DNA of 64,000 bases from Helopsaltes ochotensis. Lineage: Eukaryota > Chordata > Aves > Passeriformes > Locustellidae. The stretch is taken from contig VXBM01000550.1 of assembly GCA_013400155.1 (NCBI GenBank), positions 24,242 through 88,241 on the forward strand. The letters run 5' to 3'. The translations under genes were made by a program, and so were the position numbers. Of the stretch, positions 23,792 to 35,669 are shown piece by piece. A model generated the notes under the pieces. It saw only the letters and a program-made list of their open reading frames with translations. It had not been told where the DNA came from and ran no database searches. Position 1 is the first letter of the stretch, and the number at the start of each line of letters is the position of its first letter.

Positions 23792-25639
23792 AATGGTATT
23801 GTATTTTCTGGTAAACAGTGAATCCTGAAGCTTCAGAGTTGTAAAATTTAAATGCTTAATGCAAATGAAAAATGCAGACTCAGGTCAGCTATAGACAAAT
23901 GTCACTAGACTGGATGGAAAATGCACTGCAGGCAGAAAAGATGACATTTATCAGTCATCCATACATCAGTAACTAAAACAATTTTAGGGTTGTCTAGACA
24001 GGCATCTATTATTCCTTAAATTTAAAAGCTTTAGTAGAAAGACAACAGCAAATGCTCTATTTATATTTTTTTCCTAGATGAAACAAGATAGGAAAAGGAA
24101 AAACCATAGTTTTCAAAATGAAAAGTACAAATTTGCTTTTCTTTCTCTTTGACTTTTTTTTTTTAATCTTTTTTGGCTCTCTGGGTAAAGGAGATTTTCT
24201 TGGCATGTTCTGAAGGCAATTTAAGTGAATTATCAGAGTGTGCATGCAATGCTGGCTGTAATTATTACAGTACAGCCTTGTAATATTGAGCTTAATTACT
24301 GTGTACAGTGTTTGGTCTTTATGTTTTCTGCTTAATTTACCCTGTATAGTTAACGTGAATTTAGTGGAATCATTATGCATCTTTTGGGTTTCTTCTTCTT
24401 CAAAAAAAAGTATATTTTCAGGAGAAACAAACTAGAATAGATACAAATATTGAAGTAAATCATTCTGGTAGATGGATCCCTTCCCTCTGTTGCTTATGTA
24501 GAGTCAGAATCCTGCAAATATATAGTGATACAGTGAATTAGGATCTGTGAATTAAGATCTGTGACCTGTCCCATTAGCTGCCACTGGAAAACTTGCAAAC
24601 TTCAATTTCAACTAAATATTTTCACTACTGTTTTTTTCTTTTAATTTTTACTCCATATGGTAAAATGCTTTTTTGCAAGAATGTGCACAAAATTGCAATT
24701 ATTCTCTCTACCATGCAGAGCGTATACTATGGTTTTTGGAATGAATTAAATTATTTGTGTGATGAAATGTTTTATGCTGCTGCTTTAAGATTAATCTTTG
24801 GATCTGCTATAATTAAGCAGAAACAGAATAGGCCAGCCCATCTGCAGACCGTTCTCCATTAATATTTCTTTTGTTTTCAGATCCTGCTTTTCTTTCACCT
24901 CCTCTAGTAGGAGGAAAGTATCAGGCTGCCTCTCTGGCAGCAGGGCTGGAGTTTTTGCTAGTCAAACCCTGGGCCTTACTGCCAGTGGCTCAGAGCCCTT
25001 CAAATGTAAAGTTCTAGATGTCCCATGCAGAGCAGGGAAACTGAGTAGTGAAGCAACCTGGTAAAAATACAGAAGCAAATGATGTTGCCTGCACAGTGGT
25101 CCTCAGAGTGTGCTGACTTTTGGAAAAGATCGATGCTTTCAATGGGCCACAACGGAACACGGACTGCTTATAAAGAAGCTGCAAGAAAATTATTAAAAAC
25201 TGAATTATATAAAAGAAAAATCAGGGGGTTCAGCTGTGAACATGCCATCACATTCACTGTCTTTCAGGAAAGGGGTGACAATTCTGCATATGCATTGAAA
25301 GGTTATGGGGGCTTGGTTTGGATTTGTTCTGTTTTTTCCTGCCTACAGCTCTTCCAAAGTTCTTACCTTCTGCGTCTGCTGGAAAGAGGTGATGTATTTG
25401 TGTGACACCATGATTCTCATATTTTGTCAACTTGGGAATGTCAGGCAAAGGGAAAGAAACTGAGACACAGAGAGATTTTGGTAACCATTCAGGTCTAGCT
25501 GCACGAACAATACCAACATGTGAGTATCTGGAAAGGACTTTAAAGCAACAAACTATATTACTGAAGCACAAATAAATACCGAAATAAAGTATGGACACAG
25601 TAAGTTCCCATACCTTTAATCTGGCAGAGGTCATAGGAC

Positions 25640-25990
25640 CTCATCATTTGATCAATGTGTCTAAGTATCTAAAGGTGGGAGTAAAGAGGATGGAGCCAGG
25701 CTCTTCTCGATGGTGCTGAGCAATAGGACAAGAGGCTGTGGGCAGGAACTGACACACGGGAAGTAGTTCCACCCGAATACGAGAAAGAACTTCTTTACTG
25801 TGCAGGTGACCAAATATTGGAACAGCTTGCCCAGAGAGGTTGTAGTGTCCTTCACTGGAGATATTCAAGAATGACCTGGATACCAATCCTGTGCCATTGT
25901 GCCCTAGGGAGACACTGCTCGAAGCAGGGATGTTGGACCAGAAGAACCACTGAGATCTCTTTCGATGTTACCCATTCTGTGACTCTGTGA
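25640..25990 (+). mobile_element. CR1 LINE fragment, 3' end
   Basis: A 5'-truncated CR1 in + orientation. It has the family blocks GATCAATGTGTCTAAGTATCT, GGATGGAGCCAGGCTCTTCTC, AATAGGACAAGAGGC, TTGCCCAGAGAGGTTGT and GGAGATATTCAAGAATGACC, and ends with ATTCTGTGACTCTGTGA at about 25974-25990. It is non-coding through indels and stops. It ends about 80 bp before the CpG island, so it bounds that island on the left. Confidence 0.93.
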
Positions 25991-26232
25991 AAATCCCGAA
26001 CGAATATGAAAATTCAGACTCCTTTCGATTATAAACATATATAATTTTGGCAGCTTTATCTCTTGTTTAGGTGGCCGAGCCTGCCAGTATTAGAGGGTGC
26101 TGCTCTCCGAGAGAGCCGCCTCACGCGATGAGCAAACAGAAAGAACCAGCCCTCTCGGCTTTGATCCCGAGAACAGAGCATGTGTTCCGGTTGCAAAGCG
26201 CCGGTTCCCGCTGGGAGCAGCGGGAGGCTGCG

Positions 26233-26352
26233 NNNNNNNNNNNNNNNNNNNNNNNNNNNNNNNNNNNNNNNNNNNNNNNNNNNNNNNNNNNNNNNNNNNN
26301 NNNNNNNNNNNNNNNNNNNNNNNNNNNNNNNNNNNNNNNNNNNNNNNNNNNN
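26233..26352. other. Assembly gap (120 Ns)
   Basis: A run of 120 Ns inside the CpG island, flanked by GGGAGGCTGCG on the left and CGGGGCCGCCGCGCC on the right. Extreme GC is the likely cause. The true length is unknown. Any open frame crossing it is meaningless. Confidence 0.99.
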
Positions 26353-26379
26353 CGGGGCCGCCGCGCCGCCCGCCGCCGC

Positions 26380-26393
26380 CCACTAGGTGGCGC
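26380..26393 (+). promoter_or_regulatory. CTCF binding-site consensus
   Basis: CCACTAGGTGGCGC matches the CTCF core consensus CCASYAGRKGGCRS at all 14 positions. It lies 28 bp right of the gap inside the CpG island, in + orientation. CTCF is the vertebrate insulator and loop-anchor zinc-finger protein. Occupancy is inferred, but the match and context are strong. Confidence 0.75.
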
Positions 26394-26632
26394 TGCAGCA
26401 ATAGGTTTCCCGCCCGCACGCTGAGGCGGCGCCGGGCCGCGCCGCGAGGCCACCTTCGCCTTGAACAATTCAAATGTATTCCTGCTAATTTGTGTTTGAT
26501 AAAGGTTCACCAGCCTTTTGTGGCGTGTCCAGTTAGCCTGCGTGTTACGCTCAGAGCGTTTGCAAATTTTCTGTTTGATTGTGAGCCTTACTGTGAATTA
26601 TTACGTGGCCGCGTACCTGTGCGTGTTTGTTT

Positions 26633-26660
26633 ATACACGTGTGTGTGTGCGTGTGTGTGT
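26633..26660 (+). repeat. (GT)n microsatellite
   Basis: ACACGTGTGTGTGTGCGTGTGTGTGT with one C interruption. It directly follows the CpG island. Confidence 0.9.
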
Positions 26661-27370
26661 CTGCATTTGCAGGGTGGGCATAGAAAAGGCAGGAGGAAAA
26701 ATCCTTGTCTTCACCGCTGCTATTCTCATGAACGGAGTGGCAAAGCACAGAACGATGCCTAATCTGTACACAATGCAAATTCATTATTCAGAGCTAGGTG
26801 GGGATTAAGGATTTGACTGTCCTCTATGTACAGACCAATGGGTCTAGCGCTCACTACCCAAAATTGAGACAGGACAGTATTTAGCGTTCAGAAGCTCTTT
26901 TTTCTCTGTGTGTTCCTCTTGGACAGTTTGTTAAAGTGGGAACTCAACACCCTCGTGCCAGTCTTTAGCATCTAGTTATCACATCCTCTTTTAAAAGGGT
27001 CCAGACCCCCTGTGGTGGATATCTCTAAACAATGAAAGGCTGAAAAAAAAAAAAGTTCAGATGTGGTGGATGTACAAGTGTGCTTGCCCTTAGGGGTTGA
27101 CAGCAGATTCAGGGCTACTGTTATTTGAATGGAACTGCCAGCAATTTGTTACTCAGGTTCATGACCATACATCTTTTAGATCTTAGCCATCTGTGGAGGG
27201 CAGGATACTTGAACTGGGCAAGCATGCCTTTTCCCTTTCCTCCTAGGAAAAGGATTGAAATGTTTTAATTCAGATGCAAGATCTTCTGGCACTATCTAAA
27301 TGCTTGCTACCTCCGACTTGCTTGGCTGAAGTGAGCACCTGTAGGGATCTCAGGGTTCAGCAAATAGGAG
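26661..27370. other. Non-coding unique sequence
   Basis: No gene was seen. A GCATTTGCAG at about 26662-26671 resembles a splice acceptor but follows GT repeats rather than a pyrimidine tract. A 12-nt A run lies near 27044. Confidence 0.55.
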
Positions 27371-27935
27371 TTACAGAATCACAAAATCACAGAATGTGTT
27401 TAAGATTGGAAGGGACAACAGTGGGTTATCTGGTCCAACCCCCCTGCTCCAGCAGCATCATCATAGTGCATATTGCATAGGATTGTGTCCAGACAGTTCT
27501 TGAATAAATCCAGTGAGGAAGACTCCACAACCTCTGTGGGCAACCCGTCCCATTGCACAGTCACCCACACAGTAAAGTTGTTTCTCATATTCAGGTGAAA
27601 CGTCCTGTGCATCAGTTTCTGCCCATTGTCTCTTGTTCTCCATGCCCTTGACACCCTTCCTTCAGATACTCATAAACATTGATGAGGTCCCCTCTCAGTT
27701 GTTTATACTCAAGGCTGAAAAGGCCCAGTTCTCATCTTTGTAACCCTCTGTTGGACTCACTCAGGAAGCTACAAATCTCTCCTGTAGTGAGGAGCCCAGA
27801 ACTGGAGACAGTCTCAGTAGAGGGGCAGGACCACCTCACTTGACCTGTTGAAAATGCTGTTCCTAATGCACCTGAGGTTATCGCTGACCCCTTTGCCACA
27901 TAATATTGCTGGCTCATGGATGAGTTTGTTGAAGT
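27371..27935 (-). mobile_element. CR1 LINE fragment, 3' end, reverse orientation
   Basis: The + strand shows the complement of a CR1. The tail ACAGAATCACAAAATCACAG is followed by TTGGAAGGGACAACAGTGGG and then by the other 3' blocks (TCTGGTCCAACCCCCCTGC, TGGGCAACCCGTCCCATTGC). It continues into the reverse-transcriptase C-terminal region, ending near ATTGCTGGCTCATGG. It is the second longest CR1 in the window. Frameshifts and stops are present, and the minus-strand frames here are remnants of its ORF2 and 3' UTR, not a host gene. Confidence 0.93.
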
Positions 27936-29464
27936 TCAGAATGTGCATGATCAGTGGAAGTAGTGTTGAGACTCATTCTCCAGAATTTGCACTGCTTTCC
28001 TTTTTGTTGTGAGATGTATTTCTGACTAATGAAGTCCTCTGTAGTGCCGATTTGTTTATTCCTCCCTTGATGCTGGATCTACAATGAGACTGTTATCTGG
28101 CATTCCCAACGTGAGTCTGGGTGATTTTTGAGATGTCACTGGAGAAAGTATTTAAATTTGTGACCTGTTTTAAGAATCCTGGTCAGGTATCTAAAGTTCT
28201 TCTACACTTTACAGTGTAACATCAAGAACCAAGGGGTGATGAGATCAGCAACATCTTTTGTATGATAACAATGATAACGTACATGCATGGTGAAGGAGCT
28301 ATGGGTGGCTGTCTCCAGACTACAGTGCAGCAGTCTCAGTCTGAGGTAGTTAGCATGATTTCCATTGCATAAGTTGTTTTGGTAACTTTAGACCTTGCTA
28401 TGTCTTACAAACGCAGAGGTAGGAAGGGACATTGGTAACAAATTATGTTTGGCTGATGAAGTGGCTGCCACCTCTTTACACAGGTGTATTTTATGATGAA
28501 ATTAATACACTTCTTAATCAAATGTCTTCCTGCCTACGTGTGATTGTTAAAATCAATGAGATTATTTAGAAATACCTGCCTAAAATGTGTCCATCGGAGG
28601 GATGTGCCATCTCTCCAGCATTGCTCCAGCATGCAAGGGATTCTTTGTATACTCTCTGAGTGACAAACCTTGAACATTGACTTCTTAATTTGTAGGTCAA
28701 CATATAAACATACCTGAACAGCTTTAGCCTAGAAAAATAGATTGTGTTTCTACTTGGGTGTTTCTCTTTTGAATTTTTACTGTGACTGCATCTCTCCTTG
28801 CATGACAAAATGAGAGCTGGAATTTAACAATAATTTCTATGCTCAAAGAATGCAGAGTGATCCTTTCCAACCTCCATGTTTCTTTCTATTTTTTTTAATA
28901 AACTTCAGGCAAAGTTGCTGAACTGCTGTAGTCAAACTAAAGTAGGAAGCACAGAAGGACTTCTGAAATGACATTCTATCAACAGGAGAGTGCCTGTCTC
29001 TCTTCTTTTCTTCCTTTGCTTTAAACTATCCTGTAAGGTTAAGAAAAGGTAAGAGGGTTTTAGAGGCTTTTGCCTGCAGTATAATGGATGAAAGAACTGC
29101 AGAAAATGGGAGAAAAATTTTGGGAAATTTTTCTGAGCCCCAACAAAAATGACCAGTCATGAAGAAATCTGTGAAACTGAGACTCTTATGGTGTAACTAA
29201 GTAAATTACTAACAAGACTAAGGTAGGCTATGTGAGCAGTTCAGACATGACTATCCCTGGTACTGTGCACTTATTCACAATCCATGTTGATTTTGAATAT
29301 TAGTTTTAGATAAAGAAGTAGGTGTGTTTTTTATGCAAACATAATACTGGGTGAAAAATTATACATGAGGTGTACCTCATGGTGAGGCAACAGAGTAAGA
29401 ATGACAGGAGGTTCCTACAGTGTACAATGGTGATAAACATAGTAAGAGACTAACTGTAATGTAA
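27936..29464. other. Non-coding unique sequence
   Basis: No gene was seen. An 18-nt near-palindrome CATGAGGTGTACCTCATG lies at 29364-29381 (8-bp arms, GT centre). Confidence 0.55.
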
Positions 29465-29467
29465 TTC

Positions 29468-29539
<72 letters not shown>

Positions 29540-29574
29540 TCTCTCTCCCTCTTTCCTTCTTCTTTCTTTTTCTT
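29465..29574. repeat. Pure polypyrimidine tract, (TTTC)n-(CT)n
   Basis: 110 consecutive pyrimidines with no purine: about nine TTTC units, then about fourteen CT units, then irregular CT/TTC. Mirror-symmetric parts could adopt intramolecular triplex (H-DNA). Confidence 0.97.
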
Positions 29575-32106
29575 GTTTTAGCTGCTGTTTGAGCTACAAA
29601 GACCTAGGAACAAATAATGGTTGTTACATGGTTTTTATTACCTAAAGTAATTAAAATGGAACAATCTTACAGACTTCCTTTCTTAAGACATATGCCAAAA
29701 TATAAACCCCTTGTGATGGTGGGAAGATGCCATTCCTCCAGGAACACGTCCTGCTCAGCAGCAGGAGGCTCCACACAGCAGTCGATCATCATTATAGCTG
29801 CGCATTATAGCCATGCTTCTGGAATGGATAGGGGAAATCTCCTGCCAGGAAAAAGGTGCATCTGGGAGAGAGTAAGCTACATATTATTTCACTTTAGGTC
29901 CTGTAAAAGCCAACCTGCTACTCTTTGAAGACTAGTACCTGTATTTATGTAAGTGGTGTAATACAGGGAGACATGTAGGCAATTAGCCTACATTCATTGC
30001 ATAATCAAAGCTGTTGAAGGCTTGCAAACTAGTAAAACATTTGTGAAGAAAACAAGTATCTTATAAAACCTTTTAGAGCTATTTTATCTAATTTTGACTG
30101 GATCTGGTAATCAAAATCAACAATTGGACACTGCTGCTACAGCAGTTCTTGTTATAAAGGCCAAAAAGAGAGAGTTCCTTTCTTTCATGCTGGTTATCCA
30201 AGTTAAGTAATCAAACCAGAAGTTTTAATTGACATATCAATTGGGAAAGTCATGTAAAGTCACTTCTGACATTTCAGGTCACAAACAGTCATAGGAACAT
30301 CTTTCATATGTTTGGTCTCTCAGAGAATTCTCAACATGTATTGTCTAGTGTGGGTGGAATAGAGCGGAGGATAATGCATTCTGATATCATGAGACCATCA
30401 CAATCCACATTAGCTGAGATGCAGAGCCCTTCCATAATTATCTGTATTTACAGAAGGGTATTTTGATGAAAGAAATACATTTGCAGCCAAATATACAGGA
30501 TGAAGTGAACTTGAAACAGTGGTATTTTCACACATTATTTTCCCAAGTCTAAACTACCCTCTTGGTGCAAGATGTTATTCTGGCTACTGTGATTACTCAT
30601 TGCATCCGTATGGTGAGTAAGCATACACCCTTTCTTTTTGGTAATAGAAGAAATAGTAAGGTTCCTAACGTATGTGAATGTATGCAGCCATACTGAAATT
30701 GAAAAATATACTCTATTGAAAAATAGCAAAAAACATTATCTAGAAGGGAAATACATGTGTATTTAATTTCTGTTCCTCTTGACAAAGTGTGAGGCTGTTG
30801 GGGTAAATTAAGTTCCACCTATGGTGTAAAACTCGGGCAGGGAAGGAGAGGCCAAATATGCTGGCATAGTTTAACATAGTGTCAATCTAGAAGGGAGAAT
30901 GTTGATCCTCTGATCATTGCTAGAATATAGTGTAATGGTTCCTTTGACACCTTTGTCTTTTATTTCATCAGTATGTAGTACATGACATTTTGTACTCGTG
31001 AAAGGTGCTGAACTGACAGGCCTTGAGACTGAAGTCTTCTCTTTGTACACATATCAGACAATACATAGACAAACACAGCATCCCCTCTCTGCCTCTTTCT
31101 CTGTCTTTCCTACACTTCAACCGCTTTCTCTCTGCAGCTTTCTCATATGACCACCATTTGAAGTGAAAAGACCCTCCGATATCTGCAGTTACCGTTTGCT
31201 GCTAATATTACCAGGAAGGTTGCTTGCCCTGAGTGAGTTTTGTGGGCTTTTTTTTGTGATACAGAAATATATTTCCATGAATTTGAGTAATTCCAGCTCA
31301 TTTCATGTGGGTCACAGACAGTCCATTAGTCTGTGATATCCTAAGGTTGCCAGTGACCCGCACTAGGCTTGATCTGGTAACCTATAGCACGGGCGAAATG
31401 CTCCATATCCTATTTCCACTCCTGCTCTTATATGAATTGTTCAGTACAAGGTTAATCATGCATACAAGAGAATTTTTTTTCTCTGAAGTTCAAGGTAGAT
31501 CTGTGGTCTGGTCCTTTCAATCTGTTTGGAGCAGACAAAAGGGATTATGAATGGGCAAAGTAGAAATTACAGTTAAGAAATTTGTGTCTCTTTTCACGCA
31601 ACATAAAATTCCCATTGGGAATACTGGATCCACTGTGCAGATCAGAGAGGACAATTTTGCCTGCAGTATGGACTTCCAATGGTTTTACCATTCTTGCACT
31701 TAGAGGGAAGAGGAGTGTAAGGGAAGGAGTTATTGTCTCCTCTCAGTTTTTAACAATGTGACCTTATAGTGAAACAGAAAATATGAAACCAAGCACATTC
31801 AGAACCAACAGCTTGCAAAACTTAACATCAAAACATATAGTTAGTTTCTGAAGTTGTCATTTTTCCTACTGTATTTTCCAAAGAGATATTTGTTGTTTGT
31901 CTATCATCAACTTAAAAATAAAATAGTGCAAGCTTAAAAAAAACCAGTTGCAGTCCTCAAATAAAAACCCCACACATAATAAACCTATAACTTTCATGCA
32001 ATTTTCATTGAGCAGCAGAATAACTTGCGGTGGGATAGTGGTGGTGCAGGCAAAAAGTTCAAAATTCATGAGAAACAGTTTTCTAACAAAAATTTTGGGC
32101 AAGGTC
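29575..32106. other. Non-coding unique sequence
   Basis: No gene was seen. The frame at 29617-29928 (103 codons) has no recognisable motif or gene context. Confidence 0.55.
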
Positions 32107-32140
32107 TCTTTTCTCTTCTTTTTTTTTTTTTTTATTTTTA

Positions 32141-32207
<67 letters not shown>

Positions 32208-32225
32208 TTTTTTTTTCTTAAATCT
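32107..32225. repeat. Poly(T) tract with 63-nt uninterrupted T run
   Basis: A T-rich stretch interrupted by a few A and C. The longest pure run is 32143-32205 (63 T). On the minus strand it would be a poly(A) stretch. No retrogene body, target-site duplication or LINE sequence was recognised beside it. Open frames with long F runs are artefacts. Confidence 0.97.
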
Positions 32226-35200
32226 TTCTGCTCTCTCAAATTGTTTCTTGGTATGCAGAAATGTATTCCCCTCTTTTCAAAAGGTTTGCGATGCGATTAA
32301 GACTTTGTTTACTTTTCACTAGATGTTGCAAATGACTTAATTTTTTTTTCAAATAATATTTCAAAGGGATATACTTCACATAACTTGTTAATAGTCCTGT
32401 AAATTATTGAACAAAACCAGTAATATAAAAGAAAAAATATATATGTTTGTGTGAAAGACTGCAAAATAACAAGGATTTTTAATATTTTTACCTCTGACAT
32501 GACATAGGATGAGTTTAATATTTTTAGTAGTTACATCATATTCCTATTCCACTGACCTATACAAGGAATCATATGAGCATATACTTAAATTCTTTTTGTC
32601 AGGACTGCCTTTGCATTAAGGATCTGTTTAGTGATTAAGGGTAGAAAACTGCCCCTTATCATTTTTCACACTTGCATTTAGTCATACTTTCAGACTTGTC
32701 TCAGCTAGATCAACTAAATTTTCCCTGAAAGATTGAGAACATATACAGCCTCACTCAGTCACAGTCCAGAAGGAATTCAGTTATTTCAAGAAGTCTCATT
32801 ACATCAGATCCTTCTATTGCCTCCTGTTATTTATCTTTCAGTACTATCACCTTTTACTACCCTTTCTTCTTCCTTAATTCAAATTAATAAAGTCCTGCAG
32901 TGAATGATTCTTCAGTTCCTTTGAAATTTCTTTTGAAAGAGTGAGAAGTCCTCAAAAAATCACAATACTCATAAAATGGTTGAGGGAGAAAAAATCCTTT
33001 ATTCTTTCCTCTAGACTTCAGTGACACTATGAAGTTTCACATAATTTGCAGACTGCATCTCATAAAATACTGGCAAAATTTATTCAATTCAAATTAAATA
33101 GATGTAGCACAGAGTAATCTTTCTCTATTAAATATGTCACTTTTTGCAATTGTTTCTTAATATCCCACACAGCTTCCATCTAAGATTAGCACTTTCTTTG
33201 CTGCCACAGTTTCACTAACCTACTGAATTATTCACTGAAGCATAACCTTCAGATATCAGGTTAGAAAGACCTTGATTATGGCAGGAAGTGAACTGTATAA
33301 ACCATTTTTCTTTAAAAGAAAATTTCTCAGTATAGAAAAGTCTGAAATGAGATAAGTATTAAATGTGTGTAAAAATTAAGTTCATAATTGATAGGAATTT
33401 ATTCAGCTGTGACATTCCTGTATTTTGTTTATAATAATGTACAATAACATTCTAGATACCACTTAATAGTGTAAAACCACGTGCATTTCCATGGTGCTTA
33501 TTTGAAGTACAAACCAGGGTATCCATGTTGGCCTCAGCTGTAAAGCAGAGCTGTGGAATCTCTCACACAGATTTAACATACTGAACAAAGGATATTTACA
33601 TCCAATTCTGATTTTGTCCCACTTCCTGAAAATTACTTTTAAGGGTCTCTCAGCTCCAGAAACCATGGTGACAGAGTGGAAAGCTTCCCTACAGCAAACC
33701 ACTGTTATTGACCATTACTTTGTGCCAATCCACTGTTGAAAGGTCATTTGAACACCTACCAAGGAGACAACAGCTTTGGGAATGCTTCCTTTGCGAGGCT
33801 TGAAATACAGACTCACCACTCACTTGGCTGCTTCTCATGACCTGTCCAATGGCAGCCAGGAGCTGAAACGTAATTGTGAAGTTTAACAGGCTTTTAGAGG
33901 TACTATGATATCAAAATGTCAGGGCAAAAAACACTCTACAAATTATTCTGCTAGTCAAGCGTACAAATTTTCATAATGACTTGACCTAGAATAGGAACAA
34001 AATGTGTTTTCCTAACGTGGGTGATAACTGCATAATTATGCAACTGATTCTGCTAATATTATTAGCCTTATGTTACTTTCCCAGATGTCAGAGAAATGGC
34101 ACAGAAGGAGAAAACAGGTGGCAAGTTTGTTGGATGTTGCATATTAGTGCAGTTCATAACAGAATTTTCTTATGTAGATTTGTTGACCGCAGTTTGAAGG
34201 ACTATGACACAAAAAGGCTGCACAAGGACTTAACGTTTTGGGTGTAGCAAGGGCTTCAGCAAATTTTGTGCTGTGCCGTGAAATGTTCATTCAGTTCCTA
34301 AGTGTAAATCTCTTGTTTCCTGATCTCTCTCTCTCTCTTTCTGCTAGTAGATTTTTGGATTGCAGGGCTTTTTGAACATGTGAGGATGCTACTTTTGGGT
34401 AGACAAATTCATATTGAATGATTATGTGAATTCATAAGTCAGGTATCATTGTAAAAGAGATACAACTAATGTAGTGATTGATTTAACAAACTTACATATA
34501 TATATTATATATTTATGTATATCTTTTCAAGAGCCCTTACACAATAAGAAGCATTTAAAAGCAGTGGGGGGAAATAATAAAAATTGGGTTGATACTGTGG
34601 GTATAGAGATTATGGTCTTCTTTATGTTTTAATATGTATTGTGCAAACATACATCATAAGAACATATAGTGTCATGTACCCTTGTATACATTTATTTAAT
34701 AATTCAAATTTGTATGTATTCTGTGTTTATTAAAGACTTAAGCCTTTGACAAAAAGATCTGCAGCTGTGACATTTGAATTGCAGACCAAACAACCATGAA
34801 AAAGAATTAAGTTTCCTATTTGGAAAAGAGGCTAAGATTTGTATTTAGGGAAATTGATCATTTTAGACTTAGAAATATATGTTGGAAGTCACTGTGGGCA
34901 TGACTCAGTATATATTGTTCATTTCAGTTAACTGCATCCACTGAAACTGCCCAGGAATTGTGTCGAGAGAGCTTGCAATTCTTAAGTTCCTGCATTTTTG
35001 CCTTTTAGTAAGGCTTGCTAGAAATCTTGTCAGGCTTAAAATAATTGGAAGCAAAGTACAAAATCAGCTCTGAAAATGGAAGTTGTAAAAGACAGAAAAG
35101 ATTGTGGTAGTGGTTCCTCCAATAAAATAGACAAAATGAACACATCATTATGTGCCTGGACATTGCATGATAATCTGAAACCCTGATTAAAAGCAATGCT

Positions 35201-35652
35201 ATTAAATTGATTTTTCCTTTCTTTTTTTTTTCTTTTCCCAATTAATTGATCTGCAATCAAGCCAGCAAAAATGTTGTGTAATCTGAGGCAAGCTACCATT
35301 GTTTAATTTTTACCTTTCCTCTTTCATGGGAATGTTTTGAGGAAGCAGCTGGCTATTAACATGCAGAAGATTTGCTTTTAGTGGAGTGATAGAACCCAAA
35401 ATATGACAAAAAACCTGTTGTCTCTGAAAATGGCTTTATTAATTTCTGGTACTGCATATGCATTTTTGTAGAATCCTTTAAAGTTGGAAGCAATAGAAAT
35501 AAAATCTCTGGTGAAAAAAGGAAAAGTATTGCATCAAAACTTGCTTTTCATGTTAGGACTTTGTTTAATTGATGAACAAGCGTGGACTTCGAAGTGTACA
35601 CTTTCTTCAGATTTGTAGGCATTTGGAAGGTTAATAGCAGACATGTTTCAGT
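32226..35652. other. Non-coding AT-rich unique sequence
   Basis: No gene was seen. A degenerate TA tract lies at 34495-34525. The stretch at 34900-35320 is complex and free of mobile-element text, and could be conserved noncoding DNA. Confidence 0.5.
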
Positions 35653-35669
35653 GGTTGCCAATGGCAACC
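35653..35669. promoter_or_regulatory. RFX X-box palindrome
   Basis: GGTTGCC-AAT-GGCAACC has perfect 7-bp arms. The core GTTGCCNNNGGCAAC fits the RFX-family X-box (GTNRCC, short spacer, RGYAAC) with a 3-nt spacer. RFX factors control ciliary and neural genes. It lies in unique, repeat-free DNA. Binding is inferred. Confidence 0.55.

Larger units (their letters stand above)
21042..25639. other. Non-coding unique sequence with possible conserved patches
   Basis: No gene was seen. It contains the 21651-21694 hairpin and a G-rich tract at 23773-23791. The stretches at about 23640-23760, 24180-24390 and 24690-24870 look non-repetitive, rich in ATTA/TAATTA homeodomain cores and free of mobile-element text. 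They could be conserved noncoding elements, but conservation cannot be tested here. Confidence 0.5.
26071..26632. promoter_or_regulatory. CpG island (candidate promoter/boundary), split by gap
   Basis: This is the only clearly GC- and CpG-rich interval in the window. Left of the gap it has scattered CpGs (CTCCGAGAGAGCCGCC, TCACGCGATG, AAGCGCCGG). Right of the gap it is almost pure GC (CCGCGCCGCCCGCCGCCGCC; GAGGCGGCGCCGGGCCGCGC), fading into ACGTGGCCGCGTACC by about 26615. In vertebrates such islands usually mark promoters or CTCF-bound boundaries. A TATATAAT at 26037-26044 lies just outside. No coding exon or clear splice donor was recognised, and the transcript, if any, may lie largely in the gap or run as an lncRNA. 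Direction is undetermined. Confidence 0.75.

Noticed and set aside
25254..25634. 126-codon minus frame
   Set aside because: It has no recognisable domain and a start codon without context. It is within chance expectation for 64 kb searched in six frames.
26097..26762. 221-codon open frame, longest in the window
   Set aside because: It runs through 120 Ns and the CpG-rich flank. The openness is produced by the gap and GC bias, and there is no recognisable domain.
27400..27654. 84-codon minus-strand frame
   Set aside because: It lies wholly in a reverse-oriented CR1 3' end.
28856..28890. CR1-like text GATCCTTTCCAACCTCCATG
   Set aside because: Only about 20 bp resembles the CR1 tail and no flanking CR1 text is present.
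32025..32322. Open frames of 91-124 codons with long F runs
   Set aside because: They are translations of the poly(T) tract.
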